The position numbers were made by a program, and so were the translations under genes. Shown piece by piece: positions 23,813-36,515 of a stretch of DNA of 64,000 nucleotides. The stretch is from Purpureocillium takamizusanense. Lineage: Eukaryota; Ascomycota; Sordariomycetes; Hypocreales; Ophiocordycipitaceae. The notes below the pieces were generated by a model, which saw nothing but the letters and a program-made list of their open reading frames with translations, made no database searches and was not told the origin of the DNA. Numbering within the stretch: position 1 is the first letter of the stretch; each line of letters begins with the position of its first letter. The DNA lies in contig NC_063069.1 in assembly GCF_022605165.1 (NCBI RefSeq), positions 1,302,001-1,366,000 of the forward strand, in the 5' to 3' direction.

Positions 23813-26800
23813 ATGGCCCCGCGGCCCCGAGCCAGCGGCGCCGATACGGACGCGTCCATGTCCGACGCGCCCGACTACCATCGTGGTGACGAGATGGTGC
23901 GTTGCAGAATTGCGGGCCTCTTAAGCCGAATCGCCGTCGTTTGATGGGTTGCTGATGGTAATCTTCCAACAGGAAGTCGACGAGACGCCCGACTACACGG
24001 ACTCCGACACCAATCCAAACACAACTGCCAGCAGTGTGGCTGGTGATCCCATATCAGATGGCCGCAAACGCCGCTCCGAGGCGAACCAGTTGCGCCGAAG
24101 CATATTCGGCAAGAAACACGACCGACTCGGCGAGTCCAAGGTACGAGAGCCCCTCGGATTCTCTCCGGACCTATACTCGCCCGCCCGGATACTGACAGTA
24201 GCATTCAGGAGGATGACACGATCCGGCGATTCAGATACCTCCTCGGCCTGACGGATCTCTTCCGTCACTTCATCGAGACCAACCCGGACCCCAAGATCCG
24301 CGACATCATGGCCGAGATTGATCGTCAAAATGCCGAAGCTGCTCGAGGCAAGAAGGGCGGCGCCAGACAGGGTGGGGCGACCAGCGAGAGGCGGCGACGC
24401 ACCGAAGCCGAGGAAGATGCCGAGCTTCTCAAGGATGAGAAGCACGGAGGCTCCGCCGACACGGTCTTCCGCGAGTCTCCGTCCTTCATTGACGGTACTA
24501 TGCGAGATTATCAGGTCGCCGGCCTTAACTGGCTCATCTCACTGCATGAGAACGGAATTTCCGGCATCCTGGCCGATGAGATGGGTTTGGGCAAGACGCT
24601 CCAGACAATCTCATTTCTGGGCTACCTGCGTCACATTGCCGGCATCACAGGCCCCCATCTAATCACGGTGCCCAAGTCCACTCTCGACAATTGGAAGCGA
24701 GAGTTCGCCAAGTGGACACCCGAGGTCAACGTCCTCGTTCTTCAAGGCGCCAAGGACGAGCGTCACAACCTTATCAATGAGCGCCTTGTCGATGAAAAGT
24801 TCGATGTGTGCGTTACAAGCTACGAAATGATTTTACGCGAAAAGGCGCACCTGAAGAAGTTTGCGTGGGAATACATCATTATTGACGAGGTTCGGGCGCA
24901 TTCGCTTGCTTTCCTTGGCCAGTATGAGTGCTGACGATACACAGGCGCACCGAATCAAGAACGAGGAATCGTCCTTGTCACAAGTCATTCGCCTATTCTC
25001 CTCGCGAAACCGTCTATTGATTACCGGAACGCCTTTGCAGAACAACCTTCACGAGCTTTGGGCGTTGCTCAACTTCCTGTTGCCCGACGTGTTTGGTGAC
25101 TCCGAGGCTTTTGATCAGTGGTTCTCGGGTCAGGACCGCGACCAGGACACCGTTGTGCAGCAACTGCATCGCGTTCTGCGTCCGTTCTTGCTCCGCCGAG
25201 TCAAGAGTGACGTTGAGAAGAGCCTTCTGCCCAAGAAGGAGGTCAACTTGTACCTGGGCATGTCCGACATGCAGGTCAAATGGTACAAGAAGATTTTGGA
25301 GAAGGATATTGACGCCGTCAATGGCGCTGGTGGCAAGCGCGAGTCCAAGACCCGACTCCTCAACATCGTCATGCAGCTACGAAAATGCTGCAACCACCCA
25401 TACCTGTTCGAAGGCGCCGAACCCGGACCCCCGTACACCACCGACGAGCACCTCGTCTACAACGCGGGCAAGATGGCTGTTCTAGACAAGCTACTCGGCA
25501 GACTACAGAAACAGGGCAGCCGGGTGCTTATTTTCTCCCAGATGAGTCGTTTGTTGGACATTCTTGAAGATTACTGCGTTTTCAGAGAGTACAAGTACTG
25601 CCGCATTGACGGAAGTACGGCCCACGAGGATCGAATTGCTGCTATTGACGAGTACAACAAACCTGGCTCGGAAAAGTTTGTCTTTCTGCTGACGACCAGG
25701 GCTGGTGGCCTGGGCATCAACCTTACTACTGCGGATATTGTCATCCTCTATGACAGCGACTGGAACCCTCAGGCGGATCTGCAGGCCATGGACCGTGCTC
25801 ATCGTATCGGTCAGACGAAGCAGGTGGTGGTTTACAGATTTGTCACCGACAACGCCATTGAAGAAAAGGTACTCGAGCGAGCTGCCCAGAAGCTTCGTCT
25901 CGACCAGCTGGTCATCCAGCAGGGTCGCGCTCAGATTGCGGCCAAGGCTGCCGCGAACAAGGACGAGCTGCTGTCCATGATTCAGCACGGTGCCGAAAAG
26001 GTCTTCCAGACCAAGGGTGCAACGGGCAATATCGCGGACAGTGGCGCGGATATTATGGACGACGACATCGAGGAGATTCTGGCGCAAGGCGAGAACCGGA
26101 CAAAGGAGCTCAACTCCAAGTATGAGAAGCTGGGCATTGACGACCTTCAAAAGTTCACGTCCGAGTCGGCGTACGAGTGGAATGGCGAGAATTTCGCCAA
26201 TGTCAAGAAGGACATCAGCCTGAATTGGATCAATCCTGCCAAGAGAGAGCGCAAGGAACAGTCCTATTCCATGGACAAGTATTTCCGGCAGGCCATGTTT
26301 CCTAACCCCAAGGCCGACGCAAAGCCCAAGGCGCCCCGGGCACCGAAGCAGGTGCCAGTGCATGACTACCAATTCTACCCCCCTCGTCTCCGCGATCTCC
26401 AGGACAGGGAGACGGCATTCTATCGCAAAGAGATTGGATACAAGATCCCCTTGGCGGACGGAGACGAGGAGACTCTGTCAGAGCGCGAGGCCGAGCGGGC
26501 GCTGGACCAGCAAGAGATTGACAATGCAACCCCGTTGACGGAGGAGGAAAAGCAGGAGAAGGAGGAACTCTCCAACCAAGGCTTTGGCCACTGGAACAAG
26601 CGAGACTTCCAGCAATTCGTCAACGGGTCCGGCAAGTATGGTCGCACGGACTACGAGGGTATCTCACAGGAAATTGACAGCAAGACCCCGGCCGAGATCA
26701 AGGCTTATGCTAAGGTCTTTTGGCAGCGCTACACCGAGATTGCGGATTACAACAAGTACATCAAGGTCATCGAAGACGGCGAGGAGCGGACGCGGAGGAT

Positions 26801-27420
26801 CGAGAACCAGCGGAAACTCCTGCGCAAGAAGATGCAGCAGTACCGGGTGCCGCTGCAGCAGCTCAAGATCAACTATTCCGTGTCGACGACGAACAAGAAG
26901 GTGTATACCGAAGAAGAGGATCGGTTCCTGCTCGTTTTGCTTGACAGGTATGGTATCGACTCGGAGGGCCTGTACGAAAAGATGCGCGACGACATCCGGG
27001 AGTCGCCTCTGTTCCGCTTCGACTGGTTCTTCCTCAGCCGCACGCCAACCGAGCTGTCTCGCCGGTGCACCACTCTGATCACAACCATCGTCAAGGAATT
27101 TGAGGATGTTCCGTCGTCCCGGGGTGCTAACGGCGTGAACGGCAAGACGAAGCGTGATCCCGACGAGGAGAATGACGAGGACAGCGTGCTGGGAATGGCC
27201 CCTGCCAAGAAGAAGTCAAAGAACGGTGTTAAGGTACCTTGGTCCCTGTTGCATCAGCGAGGGTCGAGCTCGAACTGACTTGAGATCGCAGAACAAGGCT
27301 CTTGACAACGTCAAGTCGAGCAAGGCTAGCTCAGCGGCGCCATCCAGGGCCTCTAGCGTGGCATCGTCTGCGTCAAACGCAGGCGCCAAGTCCAAAAAGG
27401 GCAAGGGAAAGAAGAGGTGA
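23813..27420 (+). CDS. ISWI-family chromatin-remodelling ATPase
   Basis: This SNF2-type ATPase slides nucleosomes and should act in the nucleus as the motor of ISW1/ISW2-like complexes. Five exons (23813-23896, 23973-24140, 24209-24889, 24945-27233, 27292-27420) give 1116 residues, the normal ISWI length. The N-terminus is acidic, followed by a basic AutoN-type segment. The helicase core has Walker A DEMGLGKT at 207-214 and the DEAH box at 310-313, whose DE and AH are encoded by different exons. It continues with [15 protein letters not shown], the second RecA lobe ([24 protein letters not shown]) and the arginine-finger motif [16 protein letters not shown] ([19 protein letters not shown]) and SLIDE ([17 protein letters not shown]) regions follow in the expected order. 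The tail is lysine-rich. Whether it is the ISW1 or ISW2 type cannot be decided here. Confidence 0.96.
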
Positions 27421-28285
27421 AGCGGGAATACATGGACAGAGGTTTTACATGTTGGTTATGAGGGCGCGGGTGTCGGAGTGATAGATTGGCGTTTTTGGCG
27501 GGCTTTTTGCGGGATTTCCAGGCCAGTTCAGAGGGCTGTGAGGACTGGGAGGGAGACGGTGGCCGAGTCTTGCGTGTCACCCACCGCTACTATTTCAATT
27601 CAATAAACATGTGCAGATGTCAACACTGACTTTCAACAATAGCGTCGGAGCGACTCTGGTGGTGATACATGAGAGACGCGGAGGCATCATTCGAGTGTGA
27701 CAGCTTGCCATGTCTAAGCGGTGATGGTGTTGCCCGAGTGATACTTGAATTCCCACACTACCTAACTAGTCATTCCGTCGTCCATAGCCACCCACCAGTC
27801 GGTCTCCTGTTTTGCCTCGCCGACGGAGAACAAGCGCGCGCGCTCGACGACAGCCGGTTCCCCCTAAGACCTCCCCATACCCGCCTCCTGGCTGCCCTTT
27901 TCCTTTCGTCGTCGGATGACGCGCCTCCGCGTCGTGCGCTGGCTGCCATCGACAAAGAGAGCAAACAAAGAGCTCTCCCATTCGGTGGCACGGTCCTCAA
28001 GAGCATTTCCTTCGAATGGATTTCCTTTCCTTCCCCAAAACGCCGTACTATGCAAGCAGACAGGAAAAGACGACGCTCTCTGCCCTCCGGCGTGCGCAGT
28101 CCTGGCACCTCCCCATTTTTCTCTCCTCGCCGTCGATACCGTGCCCCTCAAAGTCGAGTGGTGTTGATGGGGTGGAGACTGGGTTCCGGCCTGTCAAGGA
28201 AAGGAAGGGCCGTCGGACTTGCGCGTTCGGGAGAGCGTGGAGAGACAACGCAATAGGTTCCGGTTCACGTGGGGCACGGAACCGT
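27421..28285. other. Convergent intergenic region
   Basis: This region lies between the facing ISWI and eIF3i genes and should include their 3' UTRs. An open frame from 27669 to 28256 has no recognisable features. No RNA gene was seen. Confidence 0.5.
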
Positions 28286-29473
28286 CTACTGCATCCGGTT
28301 CGCGCGTTCCCTCTCGACCTCGTACATGAAGTCAAAGTAACCCTTGTCGAAGTGGTGAACGCGGACGTAGCCGTCTTCTCCGCCGCTCGCGTAGCTCTTG
28401 CCGGTGGGGTCGGCGGCGACGGTGTTGAGGGGGCCGAAGTGGCCACGGACACGGCCGATCTCATCCTCGAAGATCTTGTGGTAGAAACGGGCCTCGAACT
28501 TGCCCTGGCGGGCGGCGGTCGTGGTGACGTCCATGGCGGCCTGACCACCGCCGAGAATGACAAAGTCCTTCTTGGGCGTGATGGTGGCGCTGTTGAGGGG
28601 CGTGTCGGCGGGGTAGGTCTTCATGACCGTGAGGTCGCGAGCATCGACGAGCTGTTCATGGTGTGAGCAGGAAGCCTCGGCCAAACACATATCGCCCGTA
28701 ATGGCTGCTTACCTTGGCAGTCTTGTCCTTGCAGGCGGTGATGAAGTAGGTTCGGTCTGTCGACCACTGGAGGTCGACAATGGGCTGGTTGAGCTCGTGG
28801 ATGGGCACGTTGTCCAGCATGTCGCCGTTCTTGCCGTCGTACTGGGAGACGCTGCCGTCCTCGTGGCCAGCAATGATGTACTTGTCGAGCGCGCTCCAGC
28901 CGGCGACGGTTGCCTTGCTCTCGTCGCAAACGATGGTGAGGAGCTTCTCGTCGCTCTGCTCGGCGTTGACGTCGGGGTTGATCTCCATGACGACAATGTT
29001 GCTCAGGTAGCCCATGCGCTTCTCGGTGACGCCCAGCAGCTTGGTGCCGTCCTCGTTGAACTCGACACGCTTGACGGCCGTGGGGAACTCCCAGACCTTG
29101 AGGCAGCGGCCCGTCTTGACTTCCCACAGACGGATCGTGTTATCGGCGGCGCCCGAGGCGATCATGGTCGTCGTGGGGTCGACATCGACGGTCCAGATGG
29201 CACCGACGTGGCCGTGGTAGGTTCCGATGCGCTCGCCGTTGTGGGACCACCAGGCGCAAATGTGCTGATCCTTTGCGACGGAGAAGATGACATCGCCGTC
29301 GAGGTTGTATCTACATGGCGCGAGAGTAAGAACGAGACATGTTAGCCAACTGGACTTCGCATCTGAGCTCCCTCCCGGCCATTCGGAGCGGCACCCGAGG
29401 TGAGGGGTTCGAGGGTCGCGTACCGAATTTGGGTGAGCGCACGCTCGTGCCCAGCGAGGAGGATGGGTCTCAT
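28286..29473 (-). CDS. tif34: Eukaryotic translation initiation factor 3 subunit I (eIF3i/TIF34)
   Basis: eIF3i is a WD40 propeller subunit of eIF3, which binds the 40S ribosome and supports pre-initiation complex assembly and scanning. Three exons (29473-29424, 29310-28713, 28651-28286) give 337 residues, the usual family length. It opens with the conserved [19 protein letters not shown], whose last residues are joined by the first splice. Clear WD-type repeats include [20 protein letters not shown] with NTIRLWEV, and the last repeat [20 protein letters not shown] with GYVRVHHFD. The end, [15 protein letters not shown], resembles fungal orthologues, which use this helix to contact eIF3b. The second acceptor (CAG before LVDARDL) keeps the frame. 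Confidence 0.96.
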
Positions 29474-31802
29474 GATGGGCGGGTGTCGATCGGATAGAAC
29501 GCTCTCTTGGGTATTCGGCCAAGGGAGCTTCTGATGGGCGGCGGACTATTCGGGGGGGGGAAGGAGCGGGAAGTCGAGGCGGAGGCGGGAGGGTATAAAA
29601 CGTATGGACCGGCGTTGGATGAGGATCTGAGAGTGGGCTTTGAATTTTTGGCGATTGTGCGTTTTGGTGGGGCAGAAGTCGTTCGCAAGGGGGAAGGGGA
29701 GGAGGGGAGTCATCATTCTCGCACCGGGACTTTACCTGATTAGGCTGTCCAATGCAGCACTCCCCGCAGCAGCAGGTGCGAACTTGGTGCTGGCTTCCGA
29801 GAAAGCGACGCAATAATTGGTCGGAAGTGCACACCCCGTGGGGATTTTACAAGCCAATTTTGTTCGACGCGATACTTGGGGCGCTTCCGGAATTGGTAGT
29901 GGTAGCAAGTACTTCGTATCGGCCAGGCGTCCTCCACGACTCGACACCACGACCACACCCGTCTGTGACCAACAGAAAGGTAGTCATGAGTGTCAGAAGG
30001 ATGAGTCTTTGAACAGCCGTGACGCGAGAAGGGTTGAACCTGAGGCTCCAGGTCTAGGGGAAACAACGTTGGATGGCGCATGCTCATCTCGGAGCTGGCC
30101 ATTTGAGGAATCGGTGCCTTGACGCAACAGTGGTGAGTCTCGCCGCCACGAGGTGTCCTTTCCGGGCAACGTACCATCCACCACGCTGCCTTTTCTTGGC
30201 GAGTTGGCCTACACTCGGATGAAGCGGCGCCAGCTAATCTGGCGACCCCTCAACTCCAACGCCAGTTGCGAGGTACGTGTCATCGTTTACCATCGGGCCG
30301 GACTCGACGTGAGGGGTCACGTCCCTAGGGTCACGAAGCCGTAAGCCAGGGCGGCTGATGGTGCGACGACGAGCCGTGCTGAAGATGTCAAGGACGTGCA
30401 GGAGATGCTGGAGACAAAAGTACGTAAACGGCCGATCTACAACTTCGCGAGCTGCCTCAACCATGGCTAGCTTCAATCGTGGTTCTTGGTCTGGGGAAAC
30501 ACGAAGCATGCCTCAGCACCCGGGCCCATTGGCTCTTGCACCCGACGGCAGCTGTTTGGTCTCTGGCGTTGATGCAGTTGAGGGAGCAGATGACGTTCCA
30601 CGGGTCTCATCAGACCCTTGGGTATAACACTGGTATGGGGAAGCTGCCGCCCAGACCGCCCTGTCGTGACGGTCAGAGGGCAACTTCTTAGGTGATGGAA
30701 ACGGCGGCTCATCCACGCCATTGGTTCAGCACTCGGGGTCGCAGGTACGAGCTGTCGACCTGCCCGGTCCGTCGCTAGTCGAGTTGATGAGTGTTGGCGA
30801 CGGCCAAATCACCACGGGAGACGGGGTCAGTCCTCTCGTCTGGAGACATCGGGGTCGTGCGTCGCGAGTGACTCGTCCCAGTTATAAAAGCCAGAGGCAA
30901 CTCCGTGGCGGGCGCAATTTCAGGGACGCCGAGCCGAACCCACATGGCTCCGCAACGCCAGCCAGGCCTGGCCACCAGCTCCCGTCTCCTACTACAGTAC
31001 CTTAGCAGGCCAGAAAAAGTCGGGCCTCGTGCCGTGATCATCTTGCCAACAAGGTTCTATAACTACTTACAATACCTACGTTACCAGGCCCGCGGCAGGG
31101 TTGCAGCTACGCGACGACGAGCAGCTCCTATCTGAGACTGGAGCCGGACTGAGACCGGGACCTGCAACCGACGCGGCACTGACTGAAATGGCACGTCGCC
31201 AGGCGCTGCACGTGTCGGCGACGGCCGCAGCGCGCCCGGCGTCGACGGTCCAGTCGCGGAGGGCAGCGCGTTTGCCGCCAGCGGCTCGGATCGTCGCTGA
31301 GGCTGCTCCCACATCCACATCCACATCCGCTTCCACATGCACGGGCAGCCAGACACCGCGGCAGCAGACCGCCCGGACGCTGCCGGAGAGCAGCAGTCTC
31401 GGGGACGGCTGGACGAGCGGACGACGAAGCCGCTCAGGGTTCAGTGACGCGGCCGCCAGGATCGCGCAGCCAACACCACCGCTGGAGGCGACGCTTAGCC
31501 CCGGCACTGGAGCCCGTGCAGCAGCAGCCGCCGCAGCAGCAGCAGCATTAGCAGCGGCTCCCACACCCACCGGTCCCGCTATAGCGCTGCAAGCCGCGGC
31601 CGCCGCCCAACCAGTTCAGCTGTCACTACCTTTTTCTCCGACCCGTTTTCGCAGACATCCGACGACGACGGCTTCCCCTTCTCTCCTGACGCTGTCACGC
31701 CGCTCAGCGCGCCCGGTATCTGCTACCGCTCTCCTCCGCCATTCCTCGCCTTCCTGCAACTTTTGTCACGGTCGCAGACTCTTCACCACGACCTCGCCCG
31801 CC
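29474..31802. other. Intergenic region upstream of C1-THF synthase
   Basis: About 2.3 kb. It includes the divergent promoters of eIF3i and C1-tetrahydrofolate synthase. A TATAAAA box lies at 29594-29600 on the plus strand with no obvious gene just downstream. A TGACTC core, the Gcn4/Bas1-type half site used by folate and purine genes in yeast, lies at 30869-30874. From 31101 to 31802 the frame of the downstream gene is open; see that entry. Confidence 0.45.
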
Positions 31803-34800
31803 ATGGTTGCCAGCCGGCTAGATGGCACTGCCATCGCCAAGAGCATCCGCGAGCGCATTGGCGCCGACATCGCCGAGAAGCAGAAGCTCAACCCGCGCTA
31901 CAAGCCATGCCTCAAGATCCTTCAAGGTGCGTTCTCCTCCCCGCGAGTCTGCCGAGATTGCGTGCAGTGCTTTGCAGGCCAATTGAGCTGACTGAATCGC
32001 GTCGACAGTGGGCGACCGATCTGATTCCTGTGCGTCCTGCCGTACCCCGCCCCCGCATCGTGACCCTCGAAGCCGCGGTTGCGTGCTAGCCGTACTAACA
32101 CTGCAACAGCCACGTATGTTCGCATGAAGCTCAAGGCAGCCCAAGAGGTACCTTCGCCCACAGAATCAAGACTGTCGTCGTCCCTGGTTCATTGCTGATG
32201 CAGTTGACAGGCTGGCGTTGCGTGCGAGCTGCTGCACTACCCCGCCGAAATCACAGAGCCTGAGCTGCTGGACCAGCTCCGGCGCCTGAACAACGATCCC
32301 ACCGTCAACGGCATCTTGGTCCAGCTTCCCCTTCCCAGCCACATCTCCGAGTACAACATCACCTCGGCCGTTGCCGACGAAAAGGATGTCGATGGCTTCG
32401 GCACCAACAACATTGGCGAGCTGGCCAAGCGGGGCGGCAACCCCATCTTCACCCCTTGCACGCCCAAAGGCGTCATGCACCTCCTCCGGGAGGCTGGCAT
32501 TCCTTTGGCTGGCAAGTCGGCCGTTGTTCTCGGCCGCAGCAACATTGTCGGCAGCCCCGTGAGCTACCTCCTCCGTAACGCCGACTGCACCGTCACCGTC
32601 TGCCACTCCAAGACGGCTGCCTTGGAGTCGTACCTCAAGAGCGCCGATATTGTCATTGCTGCCATCGGACAGCCCCAGTTTGTCAAGGGGGAGTGGCTGA
32701 AGGAGGGTGCCGTGGTCATCGATGTCGGCACCAACTTCGTCCCCGATGCCACTAAGAAGACCGGTTATCGCCTGGTGGGTGATGTCGACTTCGAGTCGGC
32801 TGCCCAGGTCGCGTCCGTCATTACCCCCGTCCCCGGCGGTGTTGGTCCCATGACCGTGGCAATGCTTCTCGAGAACGTTGTTGAGGCTACGACCCTCTTC
32901 TTCCAGAACGAAAGACTTCGCAAGACGATTCCCCTCCCTTTGAAGCTCGAGAGACCCGTGCCGTCAGACATCGCCATCTCCCGAGCGCAGACGCCCAAGC
33001 AAATCACCCGCATCGCTGCCGAGGTCGGCATTGCACCCCACGAACTGGAGCCGTACGGGGCCTACAAGGCCAAGGTCGATCTCAATCTGCTCAAGCGGCT
33101 GGAGCACCGCAGGGACGGACGCTACGTGGTCGTCACGGGCATCACCCCTACGCCTCTCGGCGAGGGCAAGTCAACCACAACCATGGGACTTGCGCAGGCC
33201 CTCGGCGCCCACGTCGGCCGACTGACCTTTGCCAATGTGCGCCAGCCGAGTCAGGGTCCGACGTTTGGTATCAAGGGCGGCGCTGCCGGCGGAGGCTACA
33301 GTCAGGTCATCCCCATGGATGAGTTCAACCTCCACCTCACGGGTGACATCCATGCCATCACAGCGGCGAACAACCTTCTCGCCGCCGCCATCGAGACGCG
33401 CATATTCCACGAGAACACGCAAAAAGACGGCCCGCTGTACAGGCGACTGGTTCCAGTCAAGAATGGCGTGCGCAGGTTTGCGCCGGTCATGTTCCGCCGC
33501 CTGAAGAAGCTTGGCATTGACAAGACCATCCCCGACGAGCTCACCGAGGACGAGATCCACCGTTTTGCCCGTCTCGATATCGACCCGGAGACCATCACCT
33601 GGCGGCGTGTTCTGGATGTCAACGACCGCCACCTCCGAGGCGTCACCGTCGGCACGGCGCCTACGGAGAAGGGCCAGAGTCGCGAGACGGGCTTCGACAT
33701 TTCCGTTGCTAGCGAGTGCATGGCCATTCTTGCCCTCAGCACTAGTCTTGCGGACATGCGCGAGCGTCTGGGCCGCATGGTCGTCGCCACATCGCGCAGC
33801 GGCGACCCGGTGACGTGCGACGACATCGGTGCGGGCGGTGCCCTGACAGCTCTCATGAAGGATGCCATCAAGCCGAACCTCATGCAGACGCTTGAGGGAA
33901 CACCGGTGTTTGTCCACGCCGGACCGTTTGCCAACATCAGCATCGGCCAGAGCTCCATCATCGCCGACAGGCTGGCACTCAAGCTCGCGGGCACGGAGCC
34001 CGACGAAGACCACAATGGCACGGCTGGATTCGTCGTGACCGAGGCTGGATTTGACTTCACCATGGGCGGCGAGCGGTTCTTCAACATCAAGTGCCGCACT
34101 TCTGGGCTGGTGCCCGATGTGGTGGTGGTCGTCGCGACAGTGCGTGCCTTGAAGGTGCACGGCGGCGGCCCGCCGATTGCGCCTGGCGCTCCGCTCAACC
34201 CGGTCTACAAGGAGGAGAATGTGGACATTCTGCGTGCGGGCTGTGTCAACTTGAAGAAGCACATCGCCAACGCCAAGTCGTTCGGTGTCCCCGTTGTTGT
34301 AGCCATCAACAAGTTTGCGACAGACACGGACGCCGAAATCGCCGTTGTACGGGAGGAGGCCTTGGCTGCGGGCGCCGAGGATGCCATCCTGGCCGATCAC
34401 TGGGCACAGGGCGGTGTGGGAGCCGTCGACCTGGCGCATGGCGTCATCGCAGCCGCTGAGAAGCCTAAGGCCCTGAGCCTGACGTACGGATTGGACGGCA
34501 CCGTGCAGGAACGCATCGAGGCCATTGGCAAGAAGATGTACGGGGCCGCCGCGGTCGAGTTCAGCGAGCTGGCGCAGAAGAAGGTGGACACATACACGAG
34601 GCAAGGCTACGGCAACTTATCCATCTGCATCGCCAAGACGCAGTACTCGCTGTCTCACGACCCGGAGCTGAAGGGCGCCCCCACCGGCTTCACGATTCCC
34701 ATCCGAGACGTGCGCATGGCTGCTGGTGCTGGTTATCTGTGAGTCTGCATGGTTCCCTGGACGTACAACAAGCTTGCTAACAAGGGCAGGTATGCGCTTG

Positions 34801-34898
34801 CTGCTGATATCCAGACGATTCCCGGCCTGCCCACGGCGCCGGGCTACCTTAATGTCGACGTGGACACCGAGACGGGTGAGATTGATGGTCTATTTTAG
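31803..34898 (+). CDS. ade3: Trifunctional C1-tetrahydrofolate synthase (dehydrogenase/cyclohydrolase/formyl-THF synthetase)
   Basis: This enzyme interconverts methylene-, methenyl-, 10-formyl- and free tetrahydrofolate, feeding purine, thymidylate and methionine synthesis. Five exons (31803-31926, 32009-32029, 32110-32147, 32211-34738, 34790-34898) give 939 residues. The second exon is only 21 nt and encodes VGDRSDS. Residues 1-300 form the dehydrogenase/cyclohydrolase domain, with YVRMK (K55 is the catalytic lysine position), ILVQLPLP, the NADP loop GRSNIVGSP and the [10 protein letters not shown] signature. The rest is the synthetase domain, with ATP-binding TPLGEGKST (375-383) and the motif [13 protein letters not shown]. 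The frame stays open upstream to 31101, and the residues just before this ATG read GRRLFTTTSPA, like a mitochondrial presequence end, so an upstream start or dual targeting is possible. Cytosolic (ADE3-like) and mitochondrial (MIS1-like) forms cannot be told apart here. Confidence 0.95.
32009..32029 (+). other. 21-nt microexon of C1-THF synthase
   Basis: It is bounded by an ACAG acceptor (ends 32008) and a GTGCGT donor (starts 32030), phase 1 on both sides. Including it restores the conserved ILQVGDRSDSSTYVRMK sequence. Confidence 0.85.
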
Positions 34899-36441
34899 AG
34901 ACGGTGTGCGCTTCTGGTGCGTCCTTGGTATGACCTGTATACAGGACGCGTTGGCTCGTTAGTATGCATATCCTAGGGTTAGATTCGGCCCGTTTTGGTT
35001 ATTTGCCTTTCAACTCAACGTGGCATGGCCGCCGGAAGATGGGGGAATTGTTAGGGTTCATGAAATTCAACACGAGGCGTGAAAAGGCGGGCGTGGACTG
35101 ATTAGTCGACGTGCTGCCGTAGCACAGACCTACTACTGGACAAGGAAGGTAAAAGACACAAAGTCGTGGCTTTTTCGTCATGACGAGCTACGACCGGGGT
35201 GCCCATGTGCTTCAGCCCTGTTGCCCTTGCCATTGTTGCCATAGCCCGATCCATTGTCCTCAGCCGCCTGGCGTAGTCATCATTCAGATGTTGGCACGTA
35301 GATGGATGCGCCCCAGGGCAGCGAGATTAGCTACCGAGAGCCGGACGCTAGTTGCCGTCGGATTGCAAGCAAATTTCGTTCAAAGTCGTTGGTCCCGATC
35401 CGACATGGCGCCGTAGGGCAGCGGCGAGGAGCGAGGATTTGACTACGAAGTAAGTTATAAGCGCGCGCGACATTACTGTACTTACAGCGTCGAAGCGAAG
35501 CGAAGCAGATGCAGCAGAGACACCCCCCGCCCGGGGGCATCAGACGGTCACCCGCATGCATGATGCCGGCCCGGGGTGTTCGGTTCAAGACGGGGACGTC
35601 ATGGGAGAGAAGGAGAATACTAAAAAGCCGTCCCCGTCTTGGCGGTAAGCGCCTCAAGTCGGTTATCAGCGGTACCAACCAAAACTCTCGGGATGCCGAG
35701 CCGTGGTGTAGGTGTGTACGTGTGTGCGATGTGCGAGATCTCAGCCGCGAACGCCTCCTCTCCCTTTTGCTTTGGCTTGGCTTGGTTTGGCTTTTCCCAG
35801 TCCCTTGGCCCGCAGACACACCGGCATATGGTCTGGGGGGCGAGCACACCACGAGCCAAGAAGCTGCCACAGCAATACAGGCATACGTACAAAATGGGAT
35901 CTGCCTTCGTAGAGTACCTTGAAGGAAAGAAATATCGAGATATGGGGCATGACGGCATAGGCCGTTGGGGAGGCACGTATCTCGGAAGCGCCTCCCCCCC
36001 TTCACCCCCCTTGCTGCCGAGCTCGCCTGCCGAAGAACAAAGCCAGCGTATACGGGGAGTTGGGGAAAATCGGCGAGTCTCCGTGTGCGTGTGTGTCTGT
36101 CTGTCTGTGTGAGGCACGGACTAAGCTACTGTTTCTACTACGTACGAACAGCATTCATTGCTCAACAGCCTGCTCATCTTTTTGTCATGATGCTTCATCG
36201 GTGCAGCTTGGCAGACACGCACACATACACACCGCTGCGCGCTGCAGGTACCGCATCGTGCAAGTACTGTACCTACTTCGTACTACATACGTGCAGGGGC
36301 CAATATGCGCATCATGATGTAATGGTGGACAAGTAGTGAGGCCCGTTCGCGTGCGTGGGAGGAGGCATCGTCACACACCCTGCTGGGCCTCTGCCCACGT
36401 GTGAGTCCCTGATGGTGGTGCTCCCCTCGAGGCTGCCCCTT

Positions 36442-36515
36442 TTCTTCTTCTTCTTCTTCTTCTTTTCTTGCCTTGGACGATCTCGCGTCAATCTCCTCCT
36501 CCTCCTCCTCCTCCC
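36442..36515. repeat. Adjacent TTC and CTC trinucleotide runs
   Basis: Seven TTC units (36442-36462) are followed after about 30 bases by a CTC run (36493-36515), giving a nearly pure pyrimidine strand. Confidence 0.85.

Noticed and set aside
33171..34604. 477-codon open frame antisense to C1-THF synthase
   Set aside because: It mirrors a strongly conserved, GC-rich coding exon. The antisense translation is Arg/Asp/Val-rich with no motif, as expected for a shadow frame.
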